Origin: an uncultured Flavobacteriaceae bacterium
GTDB taxonomy: Bacteria > Bacteroidota > Bacteroidia > Flavobacteriales > Flavobacteriaceae
Assembly (NCBI GenBank): GCA_947502495.1
Contig: CANNAC010000017.1
Coordinates: forward strand, 1-49,324
Reading direction: 5' to 3'
DNA length: 49,324 nucleotides
Position 1 is the stretch's first letter, and each line of letters starts with the position of its first letter. The position numbers and the translations under genes were made by a program. Under the pieces are notes generated by a model. The model had not been told where the DNA came from, searched no databases, and was given only the letters and a program-made list of their open reading frames with translations. Of the stretch, positions 7,725 through 14,584 are shown piece by piece.

Positions 7725-7757
7725 TAGTCAACATTTAGCCAACATTTAGTCAACACA
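7725..7757. repeat. Three tandem 11-bp iterons upstream of the recombinase
   Basis: TAGTCAACATT (7725-7735), TAGCCAACATT (7736-7746) and TAGTCAACACA (7747-7757) stand head to tail. They lie 44 bases upstream of the recombinase start and about 125 bases from the candidate att core. This is the spacing expected of arm-type integrase or excisionase binding sites. The repeats are seen; the binding role is inferred. Confidence 0.55.
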
Positions 7758-7881
7758 TTTCAATAACATTCCATTTCATTAGAACACACAACAACACCTT
7801 AAAACCCAACAATAATGGAAAACCATTAAACAAACAGTATATTTACAGACATTGCACAAGAGAGCAAATAGACGCGTTACA

Positions 7882-7898
7882 CTCTCTCCGACTCCACC
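7882..7898 (+). other. Candidate attachment core: 3'-end fragment of tmRNA or tRNA
   Basis: CTCTCTCCGACTCCACC reads like the 3' part of a T-arm and acceptor stem ending in A-CC, and CGACTCC-A is the form expected of a tmRNA 3' end. The preceding GTTACACTC (7876-7884) resembles but breaks the GTTCGANTC T-loop, and no 5' half lies upstream because the recombinase occupies that side. So only the 3' end is present, as when an element integrates at that end and leaves a duplicate. A terminator follows at once. Confidence 0.45.
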
Positions 7899-7901
7899 TT
7901 C

Positions 7902-7946
7902 GCCCTACAAAGCTTCATTTTTTTTGAAGCGAAGTAGGGCTTTTTT
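7902..7946 (+). terminator. Terminator following the tmRNA/tRNA 3' fragment
   Basis: GCCCTAC (7902-7908) pairs with GTAGGGC (7934-7940), with an inner AGCTTCA/TGAAGC pairing, then six T. It sits 4 bases after the 3' fragment, as a native tmRNA or tRNA terminator would. The stretch 7947-8061 contains nothing else clear. Confidence 0.75.
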
Positions 7947-8061
7947 ATGTTTAATTCTTATTGAATATTAAATCTTTAGGGCTTCGGTGGACTCGTCCAT
8001 CTTTTTGATAAAGTTTCAAAATTAAAAAATCGAAGCAGAATATTTTCCTTAATTTAGAGAT

Positions 8062-8307
8062 ATGGAATTACCATATGCTGTTTATATTTTAAAATGTAAT
8101 AATAAAACCTATTATACGGGTTTCACTACGAACATCAAGAATAGATTAAAAGCGCATAAGAATAAAGAAGTACATTATACAAAAGACAAACTTCCTGTTG
8201 AGTTAGTTCATTTATCTCAATTTATAGACAAACAAAAAGCTTACGGTTTTGAACGCTATTTAAAAACGGGTTCTGGAATTGCTTTTAGGAATAAGAGGTT
8301 GATTTAA
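8062..8307 (+). CDS. GIY-YIG nuclease-domain protein
   Basis: An 81-aa single-domain GIY-YIG protein of the UPF0213/YhbQ-like type. The first motif is YAVYILKC, the second YYTGFT (a YIG variant), then RLKAHK with the conserved Arg at about residue 28, and GFERYLK with the conserved Glu at about 64. These residues form the single catalytic site of the family. The small chromosomal members have no agreed function in Flavobacteriaceae and are often found beside tRNA genes. It lies on the chromosomal side of the candidate junction. Length is normal and the ATG follows a non-coding gap. Confidence 0.8.
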   Translation: MELPYAVYILKCNNKTYYTGFTTNIKNRLKAHKNKEVHYTKDKLPVELVHLSQFIDKQKAYGFERYLKTGSGIAFRNKRLI

Positions 8308-8356
8308 AATTTACATATAAACTAGAACACAAAAAATCATCCAATTTGAAAACATA

Positions 8357-8390
8357 AAAAAACCAGAGAAGTTAATTTCTCTGGTTTTTT
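8357..8390. terminator. Bidirectional terminator
   Basis: AACCAGAGAA (8361-8370) pairs with TTCTCTGGTT (8377-8386), flanked by an A run and a T run. It serves the convergent GIY-YIG gene (plus) and rhodanese gene (minus). Confidence 0.85.
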
Positions 8391-8430
8391 ATTATAATTT
8401 ATTAAATCGACCAAACTATTTCTGGACAGC

Positions 8431-8823
8431 TCATTGCTTAATAGCTAACCCATCGTGTTTCCATCGGGATATGCCACCTTCTAAGTCGTAGATTTTTGTA
8501 AATCCAGCTTGTTCTAGCTTTTCAGCACATTTAGCACTTCTTCCTCCAGAATGACAATATAACAATACTGGTTTTTCTTTATCTAATTTTAATATGTCTT
8601 GTGCAAAAGTTGGAGATTTATAATCTATATTTTGCGCATTATCAATATAACCGCTTTTAAACTCTTTTGGAGTTCTTACATCAACCAATTGTACCTGACC
8701 CATTTTTAAAAGCGATTGCATTTCTTGGGTAGAAACTACTGTTATGTTGCTTGTATCTTTTTCTTTACAACCAAAACTACTAAAAGTCAGTATTGCAAGT
8801 ACTATTATGGATAAACGTTTCAT
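8431..8823 (-). CDS. Rhodanese-domain lipoprotein
   Basis: A 130-aa protein with a lipoprotein signal (MKRLSIIVLAILTFSSFGC, lipid-attached Cys19) and one rhodanese domain (about 30-127). The loop LLYCHSGGRSAKC holds the active-site Cys90, which carries persulfide sulfur. VDVRTPKEF is the usual N-terminal rhodanese motif. It should act on the periplasmic side of a membrane, as a sulfurtransferase or sulfane-sulfur carrier. It follows the cytoplasmic single-domain rhodanese gene by 14 bases, so the two are probably co-transcribed and may handle the same sulfur pool on two sides of the membrane. Confidence 0.88.
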   Translation of the reverse strand: MKRLSIIVLAILTFSSFGCKEKDTSNITVVSTQEMQSLLKMGQVQLVDVRTPKEFKSGYIDNAQNIDYKSPTFAQDILKLDKEKPVLLYCHSGGRSAKCAEKLEQAGFTKIYDLEGGISRWKHDGLAIKQ

Positions 8824-8837
8824 TGGTTTGTTTTTTC

Positions 8838-9149
8838 TTAGTTAGTTACTTCTCCAGTCCACTCACTAAATCCGCCTAATAGGTTTTTTGTATTATCAAA
8901 CCCTAGCTGATTCATGATTGCACAAGCTTGTGCACTCCTTCCTCCAGATCTACAATATACGTAAAAGGTCTTACTTTTATCTAGAGCTTCTACTTTACTC
9001 ATAAACTCTTGTGGTTGGTAAATATCTATTACTATTGCATTTGGTATAATACCTTCGTCTGTTTCTTCTTCTGTTCTAACATCTAATATTACCGCATTTT
9101 CATCTTGCTGTAATTCTTCTTGCCATTGTTGTTGTGTTAAATCTGCCAT
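8838..9149 (-). CDS. Single-domain rhodanese (cytoplasmic)
   Basis: A 103-aa protein with no signal peptide, almost all rhodanese domain. VILDVRTEEET gives the first conserved motif and VYCRSGGRSAQAC the active loop with Cys66. The family moves sulfane sulfur from thiosulfate or protein persulfides to acceptors. It is the first gene of a two-rhodanese unit on the minus strand. The CRSGGRS loop (six residues from Cys) fits sulfurtransferases rather than Cdc25-type phosphatases. The physiological substrate is unknown. Confidence 0.88.
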   Translation of the reverse strand: MADLTQQQWQEELQQDENAVILDVRTEEETDEGIIPNAIVIDIYQPQEFMSKVEALDKSKTFYVYCRSGGRSAQACAIMNQLGFDNTKNLLGGFSEWTGEVTN

Positions 9150-9193
9150 TTTCTGTTTTTTTTACAAAATTAAGATTTCTTTACTTAGTAGAC

Positions 9194-9230
9194 GAAAAAA
9201 AATCCGAAGTATTACTACTTCGGATTTTTT
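9194..9230 (-). terminator. Terminator of the thioredoxin-fold gene
   Basis: AATCCGAAGTA (9201-9211), loop TTAC, TACTTCGGATT (9216-9226), with a T run on the minus strand (positions 9195-9202). It follows the 206-aa gene. Confidence 0.8.
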
Positions 9231-9249
9231 TAATATTATTTATTACTAA

Positions 9250-9870
9250 TTATACTTTAATAGAACAGCCAATTGCTCTGGTTTCTTTTTCTTCAATTTC
9301 TTTTCCTTGAAGCAAAGCATCTACTGCATTTTCTACATATTTTTTACTCACAGAAGCTTCGTCTTGGTAGTTATCATCTATCGCACCAATATACTTTACT
9401 TCGTTTCCTTTCTTCGTTTTTTCAAGAATATAAACGTGTGGTGTTTTTGTTGCTCCGTATTGTGGATATATTTTTTGTCCTCTATCCATTAAATAAGGAA
9501 AAGTAAATCCTTTGGCTTTCGCTCTTGCTTGCATAGCCTCTAACCTATCTCCAGGCTGTACATCTGGATTATTAGGCATAATTGCAATTACAGGATATCC
9601 TTGATTTGCATATTTTTTATTTAATGCTTCAACTCTATCTTCGTAGGCTACTGCATACGGACAAGTATTACATGTGAAAATAACGATATATCCTTTTGCT
9701 TCCTTATAATCTTTTAAAGAAACCATATTGCCATCTATATTCTTTAACGAAAAATCGGTAGCGATATCTCCAATTTGGTAACCCGGATTGATATTTGTTT
9801 TATTTAAAGTAAATGCACTTATTAGCAATACTATTGCTAATGCAGAAACTATTTTAATAGACTTTTTCAT
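9250..9870 (-). CDS. Exported thioredoxin-fold protein (redoxin family)
   Basis: A 206-aa protein with a signal peptide (MKKSIKIVSALAIVLLISAF) and an AhpC/TSA-redoxin-type thioredoxin fold. DFSLKNIDGNMVSLKDY is the peroxiredoxin-like N-terminal motif and the active site is CNTC (Cys67, Cys70) followed by Pro71. The cis-Pro region is KTPHVYIL. Such proteins reduce disulfides or peroxides in the periplasm or at the outer face of the inner membrane. It is transcribed in the same direction as the TlpA-like gene upstream (110-bp gap) and the rhodaneses downstream, but its own terminator separates it from the latter. The exact substrate is unknown. Confidence 0.82.
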   Translation of the reverse strand: MKKSIKIVSALAIVLLISAFTLNKTNINPGYQIGDIATDFSLKNIDGNMVSLKDYKEAKGYIVIFTCNTCPYAVAYEDRVEALNKKYANQGYPVIAIMPNNPDVQPGDRLEAMQARAKAKGFTFPYLMDRGQKIYPQYGATKTPHVYILEKTKKGNEVKYIGAIDDNYQDEASVSKKYVENAVDALLQGKEIEEKETRAIGCSIKV

Positions 9871-9981
9871 AATTATTATTTTTGTTTAATACATTTATTT
9901 ACGGAAAGACAACCTTCTTTAATAGTGTCTAAGGTATCTTTTTAAATTGTTATTCTAGTAGGCTAATGCCTTGAATTTCGG

Positions 9982-10512
9982 TTATAGGAATTTATCAACT
10001 TCCGTTTTTAATTCCTCATAACTAAAAGAACGCTCATAAAACGCTCGTCTATCTTTGTTATAAATTACTGTTGCTGGTAATGCTCCAGACCATGCTTCAC
10101 TTACTTTAGGAATCCATGCATTAGAATCCGGATCATCTAATGCTACCACTTTAGATTGTATTTTATGTTTCACTATAAAGGGGATTAGTTTTTTCTCATA
10201 TTGCTTCGGAAAATCTAAACTCACCAACAGTACTTCTACATTTTCACTTTTATAGGCTTCCTTTATTTCTTCAAAATGAGGCAACTCTTTAATACAAGGC
10301 GCACACCAAGTTGCCCAAAAGTTTACCACATAAGTTTTATCATCTTGAAGATGTAAAAACTTTTCAAATTCATTAAAATTATATATTTCCAAATCGGGCT
10401 TCTCTACTACAACATTCTCCTTTACAAGATTAGAAGAAACCTCCTTCGTTTTATTTTCTTGTTTACAACTTACAAGTAAAATAAAGACTATAAATAAAAC
10501 TCTTAAATTCAT
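9982..10512 (-). CDS. TlpA/ResA-like thiol-disulfide lipoprotein
   Basis: The chosen start (ATG at 10512) gives MNLRVLFIVFILLVSCKQEN, a clean lipoprotein signal with lipid-attached Cys16. A longer frame from 10560 would bury this signal behind 16 extra hydrophobic residues, so I prefer the shorter form (176 aa). The thioredoxin domain follows with VNFWATWCAPCIKELPHF; the active site is WCAPC (Cys70, Cys73). The family reduces disulfides in the periplasm, for example in cytochrome c maturation or envelope protein repair. It is divergent from the trp operon and heads the redox/sulfur group. Confidence 0.82.
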   Translation of the reverse strand: MNLRVLFIVFILLVSCKQENKTKEVSSNLVKENVVVEKPDLEIYNFNEFEKFLHLQDDKTYVVNFWATWCAPCIKELPHFEEIKEAYKSENVEVLLVSLDFPKQYEKKLIPFIVKHKIQSKVVALDDPDSNAWIPKVSEAWSGALPATVIYNKDRRAFYERSFSYEELKTEVDKFL

Positions 10513-10710
10513 AAACATAAAAGTATACATTACAAAAAGAAGCACAAGTGAGTTTAACAAAAGTTTAATGACCCTTTTATATTTATTACTACCTTAAAAC
10601 CATGTAGTAACCAAAATATTTTTATAACTTACAGCTAACTTAAAATAATGTTACTAGATAAGATTCGATTAATAGCCAACAATTACTCTTTACAAACTAG
10701 TAACGACACA

Positions 10711-10737
10711 AACTACCATGAAAATGGTAGTTTTTTA
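10711..10737 (+). terminator. Terminator-like hairpin upstream of the trp promoter
   Basis: AACTACCAT (10711-10719), loop GAAA, ATGGTAGTT (10724-10732), then TTTTA. No plus-strand gene precedes it, so it either ends a short unknown transcript or insulates the trp promoter, which begins 12 bases later. Confidence 0.55.
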
Positions 10738-10748
10738 TTTATAAAACA

Positions 10749-10779
10749 TTGGTAGTTAAAATTTAGATTTATATCTTTG
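10749..10779 (+). promoter_or_regulatory. trp operon promoter
   Basis: TTG (10749-10751), a 20-base spacer and TATCTTTG (10772-10779) match the Bacteroidota sigma-A promoter (TTG at -33, TAnnTTTG at -7) exactly. Transcription would start near 10785, giving a leader RNA of about 225 bases before trpE. Confidence 0.7.
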
Positions 10780-10796
10780 ACCAAAATTAATAACAA

Positions 10797-10859
10797 TTGA
10801 ACACAATTTTAAATAATACTTGGTGGTGGAACTCTCGAAAAACAATCTTCGTGAACTAA
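10797..10859 (+). CDS. trpL: trp leader peptide with three consecutive Trp codons
   Basis: A 20-codon frame, MNTILNNTWWWNSRKTIFVN, opens at TTG 10797 (a TAA lies two codons upstream in frame) and ends with TAA 10857-10859. Three UGG codons stand in a row at 10821-10829. It begins about 12 bases after the predicted transcription start and is followed by the terminator at 10897-10927. In the known leader-peptide mechanism, ribosomes stall at the Trp codons when charged tRNA-Trp is scarce, which favours antitermination. Bacteroidota have a described leader of this kind (Bacteroid-trp RNA); I propose, but cannot confirm, that this belongs to it. Confidence 0.78.
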   Translation: MNTILNNTWWWNSRKTIFVN

Positions 10860-10913
10860 CGCTCTATACCGTATATTTAACTAAAAATATCAAAAAAGGC
10901 TTGTCATTCACGA
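10849..10913 (+). promoter_or_regulatory. Possible antiterminator pairing in the trp leader
   Basis: TCGTGAA (10849-10855), overlapping the last codons of the leader peptide, is the exact complement of TTCACGA (10907-10913), which is the terminator loop plus the first bases of its 3' arm. A ribosome reaching the stop codon would cover the first strand; one stalled at the Trp codons would leave it free. The complementarity is seen; the switch is inferred. Confidence 0.5.
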
Positions 10914-10927
10914 CAAGCCTTTTTTTT
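10897..10927 (+). terminator. trp attenuator terminator
   Basis: AGGCTTGTC (10897-10905), a 6-base loop, GACAAGCCT (10912-10920), then seven T. It is a strong intrinsic terminator 37 bases after the leader-peptide stop and 84 bases before trpE. Confidence 0.9.
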
Positions 10928-10948
10928 ATTCTGAACTCGTTTCAGAAT
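10928..10948. repeat. Small ATTCTGAA hairpin repeat upstream of trpE
   Basis: ATTCTGAA, loop CTCGT, TTCAGAAT. It is the same type as the hairpins before trpG, trpD, trpC and trpF, and almost the same as 15879-15899. Confidence 0.6.
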
Positions 10949-11010
10949 CCTTTAACAAATTAATGATATCTCATAAAAGAAAGAGATACTGAAATAAATT
11001 CGGCATAAAA

Positions 11011-12411
11011 ATGAAAACATTCAGTCTTTATACACATTACAAAAAAATACTAGCAGATACGATTACTCCTGTTAGCATTTACTTAAAAATAAGAGACAAA
11101 TACCCTAACAGTATTTTGTTAGAAAGTAGTGATTATCATGCAAATGATAATAGCTTCTCCTATATCTGTTTTAATCCTATTGCATCTATTAAAGTAGAAA
11201 ATGATGAAATAGAACAACATTTTCCAGATGGAAGTTCCAAAAAAAATTATACCAAAAATATTTCGGTAACTGAAGAGATTGATAAATTCACACAACGTTT
11301 TAAAGTCAATTCTGAAGAAAAATTCAAATTCATAAACAATGGTATTTTTGGTTATACTGCTTATGATGCTGTTAAATATTTTGAAGATGTAGAAATTTCA
11401 AAAAAAGAGAATTCTATAGAAATCCCTGAGATTTATTACGCCGTGTATCAAAACATCATTGCAATAAATCACTTTAAAAATGAAGCGTATATTTTTGCAC
11501 ATTGCCACGATACCGACAATAATATAGACGAAATACTTCAGCTTATAAAAGCAAAGAATTTTGCATCTTATAAATTTTCTAAAAATGGAGAAATCACTTC
11601 GAACTTAAGTGATGAAGAATATAAATCACATGTAGAATTAGCAAAAAAACATTGTGCGAGAGGGGATGTGTTTCAACTGGTACTTTCTAAAAAATTCTCA
11701 CAAGATTATAAAGGAGATGAATTTAATGTATATCGCGCTTTACGAAACGTAAATCCTTCGCCTTACTTATTCTATTTCGATTATGGAAATTTCAAGATTT
11801 TTGGAAGTTCCCCAGAAGCGCAATTAATAGTTTCCGATGGTAAAGCAGAAATTCATCCAATTGCAGGTACTTTTAAACGTACTGGAAATGATGAAAAAGA
11901 TGCCGAATTAGCAAAACAACTTGCCGTTGACGATAAAGAAAATGCAGAACACGTGATGCTAGTGGATTTGGCTAGAAACGATTTAAGTAGAAACGGAAGC
12001 CAAGTAAAAGTAGAAACCTACAGAGAGGTTCAATTTTTCTCGCATGTCATTCATTTAGTTAGTAAGGTTATTGGTGAAAAACACAAAAATGTTTCTACCA
12101 TGCAAGTAGTTGCAGACACTTTTCCCGCAGGAACTTTAAGTGGCGCACCAAAACATAAAGCAATGCAGCTTATTGAAAAATATGAAAAAACGAGTCGTGC
12201 CTTTTACGGCGGTGCTATCGGTTTTATGGATTTTGAAGGTAACTTTAATCATGCCATTATGATTAGAACATTCTTAAGTAAAGACCATAAACTGCATTGG
12301 CAGGCTGGCGCCGGAATTGTTTCTAAATCAGACCCAGAAAACGAATTACAAGAAGTTTATAACAAATTAGGTGCATTAACAAAAGCTATAGAATTAGCAG
12401 AAAGAATATAA
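11011..12411 (+). CDS. trpE: Anthranilate synthase component I
   Basis: A 466-aa chorismate-binding enzyme that makes anthranilate from chorismate using ammonia delivered by TrpG, the first step of Trp synthesis. LLESSDYH near residue 35 is the LLES feedback site that binds tryptophan. The C-terminal chorismate-binding domain shows PIAGTFKRTG, DDKENAEHVMLVDLARND and GTLSGAPKHKAMQLIE. Length is normal. It is first in the operon, behind the attenuator. A 368-bp repeat-filled junction separates it from trpG, although the two products form one complex. Confidence 0.96.
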   Translation: MKTFSLYTHYKKILADTITPVSIYLKIRDKYPNSILLESSDYHANDNSFSYICFNPIASIKVENDEIEQHFPDGSSKKNYTKNISVTEEIDKFTQRFKVNSEEKFKFINNGIFGYTAYDAVKYFEDVEISKKENSIEIPEIYYAVYQNIIAINHFKNEAYIFAHCHDTDNNIDEILQLIKAKNFASYKFSKNGEITSNLSDEEYKSHVELAKKHCARGDVFQLVLSKKFSQDYKGDEFNVYRALRNVNPSPYLFYFDYGNFKIFGSSPEAQLIVSDGKAEIHPIAGTFKRTGNDEKDAELAKQLAVDDKENAEHVMLVDLARNDLSRNGSQVKVETYREVQFFSHVIHLVSKVIGEKHKNVSTMQVVADTFPAGTLSGAPKHKAMQLIEKYEKTSRAFYGGAIGFMDFEGNFNHAIMIRTFLSKDHKLHWQAGAGIVSKSDPENELQEVYNKLGALTKAIELAERI

Positions 12412-12415
12412 TTTT

Positions 12416-12495
12416 GGCGTTACCACAAGGGTCAGGCTTTCTAGGCTCGCTATCAAAGATGAGCTCAAACAAACCTTTCAATCCTTAACGCAAAA
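12416..12495 (+). repeat. 80-bp element A, copy 1
   Basis: It starts GGCGTTACCACAAGGGTCAG, with GAGCTCAAAC inside, and ends CCTTAACGCAAAA. The tips GCGTTA and TAACGC are inverted. It matches 17766-17845 at 79 of 80 positions (T versus C at the 27th base). It looks like a dispersed structured repeat; the Rfam Flavo-1 family is one candidate to compare. Confidence 0.8.
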
Positions 12496-12499
12496 GAAT

Positions 12500-12740
12500 T
12501 AAGAAAACTAAATAAGAAATTTTTAAAAGGTCAAAAAACAGCAGGAAATCATGTCCTTATTTCCGACATAGTCGGAATCAACGATTTTCAGAAATAAAGA
12601 GCGAAGAAGCGGAACTGCGAAGCGTAGCTTCAAGCATGCAGCTTTGAAAGTGAATGGTGCTTTAGCAATTTCCTAACAAATCGTTTTGATTTTTTGGTTC
12701 GTTTTGCATCAAGGCAAAATGAACAGAAATAAAAAATAAA
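12500..12740 (+). repeat. ~240-bp element B, copy 1
   Basis: A variable interior with GCGAAG/GAAGCG and AAGC-type motifs, then the invariant 42-bp block 12688-12729. The block includes a hairpin, GTTCGTTTTGC (12697-12707), loop ATCAAG, GCAAAATGAAC (12714-12724). Copies 2 and 3 lie at about 14664-14895 and 17906-18150. Confidence 0.75.
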
Positions 12741-12755
12741 GTATAATTAATAAGA

Positions 12756-12773
12756 TTCCCACTTTCGTGGGAA
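12756..12773. repeat. TTCCCAC hairpin just before trpG
   Basis: TTCCCAC, loop TTTC, GTGGGAA, ending 6 bases before the trpG ATG. It is the TTCCGC-type flavobacterial intergenic hairpin, and its position could affect access to the start codon. Confidence 0.6.
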
Positions 12774-12779
12774 ATAGAT

Positions 12780-13349
12780 ATGAAAATAAAAGTATTAGTA
12801 ATAGATAACTACGATAGTTTCACCTACAATTTAGTGCACTATTTAGAAGATTTAAATTGTGAAGTAACTGTAAAAAGAAACGACAAACTGACTTTAGAGG
12901 AAGTAGATGCTTTTGATAAAATTGTACTTTCTCCAGGTCCCGGAGTTCCAGATGAAGCAGGTTTATTAAAAGAGATCATAAAAGCGTATGCGCCAACAAA
13001 AAGCATTTTAGGTGTTTGTTTAGGGCAGCAAGCTATTGGTGAAGTTTTTGGAGGAAAAATAATTAATCTAGAAGAAGTGTATCATGGTGTTGCGACTAAT
13101 ATAAAAGTAACCGTGGATGACGAATCCCTTTTTAACGGATTAGAAAAAACATTCCCCGTTGGCAGATACCATTCTTGGGTTGTAGACCCTAATTTACCAG
13201 AAGTATTAGAAGCGACTTCTTTGGATGAAAACGGACAAATAATGTCGCTACGTCATAAATTTTATGATGTTCGCGGTGTACAATATCATCCAGAATCGGT
13301 TTTAACACCTAACGGAAAACAGATATTAGAGAATTGGGTGAATAGTTAG
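12780..13349 (+). CDS. trpG: Anthranilate synthase component II (glutamine amidotransferase)
   Basis: A 189-aa class I glutamine amidotransferase that supplies ammonia to TrpE. SPGPGVPDEAG is the conserved N-terminal motif, LGVCLGQQAIGE contains the nucleophile Cys80, and GVQYHPESVLTP holds His170 and Glu172, completing the catalytic triad. Length is normal and the start is clear. It lies third from the promoter side (leader, trpE, trpG). A TTCCCAC hairpin ends 6 bases before its start. Confidence 0.95.
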   Translation: MKIKVLVIDNYDSFTYNLVHYLEDLNCEVTVKRNDKLTLEEVDAFDKIVLSPGPGVPDEAGLLKEIIKAYAPTKSILGVCLGQQAIGEVFGGKIINLEEVYHGVATNIKVTVDDESLFNGLEKTFPVGRYHSWVVDPNLPEVLEATSLDENGQIMSLRHKFYDVRGVQYHPESVLTPNGKQILENWVNS

Positions 13350-13418
13350 TGTTCTATATGTGTTGCAGTAAACAGTACTTACTCCAATGAATCTTGAATA
13401 TGAAAAAGGAAAATAAGA

Positions 13419-13514
13419 TGTCACTTCGAGTGATTTTTGAAGCATGAAAAAATAGTATCGAGAAGCTTTATTCGTTCTAGATACCATCGCAAGAAAAAAT
13501 TAAAATCACTCGAA
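13419..13514 (+). repeat. CACTTCGAGTG element, copy 1 (trpG-trpD junction)
   Basis: TGTCACTTCGAGTGA begins at 13419 and TATCGAGAAG ends at 13465. A 13-bp perfect inverted repeat is present: TTCGAGTGATTTT (13425-13437) with AAAATCACTCGAA (13502-13514). The same start and end motifs recur at 15750-15791. The 220-bp trpG-trpD gap 13350-13569 is mostly this element plus a hairpin. Confidence 0.7.
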
Positions 13515-13551
13515 CGTACAAAAATAAAGTAACAAAAGATCCATTAAAAAG

Positions 13552-13571
13552 ATTTCCGTCTTCGCGGAAAT
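13552..13571. repeat. ATTTCCG hairpin overlapping the first ATG before trpD
   Basis: ATTTCCG (13552-13558) pairs with CGGAAAT (13565-13571). The ATG at 13570 falls within this hairpin, which argues that the downstream ATG at 13591 is the real trpD start. Confidence 0.55.
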
Positions 13572-13590
13572 GATAAATAAAAATTTATCA

Positions 13591-14583
13591 ATGAAACAAA
13601 TATTAAACAGATTAATAAACCACGAAAACATCTCTACAGAAGAGGCGAAACAGGTTTTAGTAAATATATCAAAAGGCGATTATAACCAAAGTCAGATTGC
13701 ATCTTTCTTAACGGTTTACATGATGCGAAGCATTACTTTGGAAGAGTTGCAAGGATTTAGAGACGCATTATTAGAATTGTGTATTCCTATAAACTTATCC
13801 GATTATAATGCTATTGATTTATGCGGAACTGGTGGCGATGGAAAAAATACATTTAACATTTCTACTCTAGCATCCTTTGTAACTGCTGGAGCTGGCGTAC
13901 ATGTTGCTAAACATGGTAACTACGGTGTATCTTCCGCTTCTGGATCTTCCAACGTCATGGAAGCTTTAGGTATTCATTTTTCTAATAAATCCGATTTCTT
14001 AAAACATGCCATAGAAAAAGCAGGAATATGTGTTTTACATGCACCGCTATTTCATCCTGCCATGAAAAATGTGGCTCCAATACGTAAAGAACTAGGTGTA
14101 AAAACCTTTTTTAATATGTTAGGCCCGATGGTAAATCCGTCGTTTCCTAAAAACCAATTAGTGGGCGTTTTCAATTTAGAATTGCAACGTCTTTATGGGT
14201 ATTTATACCAAGAAACAAAGACCAACTACAGCATCGTACACGCATTAGATGGTTATGACGAAATCTCATTAACTGGAAACACCAAGATTATTTCTAATGC
14301 GACAGAAACCATGTTATCGCCAAAAGATTTAAACGTAGAACAAATTAATCAAAGTGATATTTTTGGTGGGGATACGTTAAAGTCTTCTGCAAAAATTTTT
14401 TTAAACGTTATAAAAGGAAAAGGAACCGAAGCGCAAAATAATGTGGTTTGCGCCAATGCAGGATTAGCAATTGCTACCGTAAATAAAATAGATCATCAAA
14501 CCGGATTTGAACTAGCAAAAGAATCCCTATTAAGCGGAAAAGCAAAAGCGAGCTTGGATACTTTGATTGCATTAAGTAAATAA
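13591..14583 (+). CDS. trpD: Anthranilate phosphoribosyltransferase
   Basis: This enzyme joins anthranilate to PRPP. GTGGDGKNTFNIST (from residue 79) is the PRPP-binding loop, KHGNYGVSS (107-115) the anthranilate/phosphate site, and LGPMVNP is the conserved second motif. I chose ATG 13591 (MKQILNRLINHE, 330 aa), which matches the usual family N-terminus. An in-frame ATG at 13570 adds seven residues but lies inside a repeat hairpin. The 11 GTTAGCA repeats begin one base after the stop codon. Confidence 0.94.
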   Translation: MKQILNRLINHENISTEEAKQVLVNISKGDYNQSQIASFLTVYMMRSITLEELQGFRDALLELCIPINLSDYNAIDLCGTGGDGKNTFNISTLASFVTAGAGVHVAKHGNYGVSSASGSSNVMEALGIHFSNKSDFLKHAIEKAGICVLHAPLFHPAMKNVAPIRKELGVKTFFNMLGPMVNPSFPKNQLVGVFNLELQRLYGYLYQETKTNYSIVHALDGYDEISLTGNTKIISNATETMLSPKDLNVEQINQSDIFGGDTLKSSAKIFLNVIKGKGTEAQNNVVCANAGLAIATVNKIDHQTGFELAKESLLSGKAKASLDTLIALSK

Positions 14584-14584
14584 T

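Larger units (their letters stand above)
12412..12779 (+). other. trpE-trpG junction filled with repeats
   Basis: 368 bp without a gene. It contains, in order, the 80-bp element A (12416-12495), a ~240-bp element B ending in the 42-bp block at 12688-12729, and a TTCCCAC hairpin (12756-12773) 6 bases before the trpG start. Confidence 0.8.

Noticed and set aside
7861-7898. Complete tRNA or tmRNA gene at the element boundary
   Set aside because: Only the 3' part is present. The T-loop is imperfect and there is no D-arm or anticodon arm upstream.
10648-10755. 35-codon frame upstream of the trp leader (from ATG 10648)
   Set aside because: It overlaps a terminator hairpin and the trp promoter, and its sequence has no clear protein character.
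13570-13590. Upstream ATG for trpD
   Set aside because: It lies inside a hairpin repeat. The next ATG gives the usual family N-terminus.
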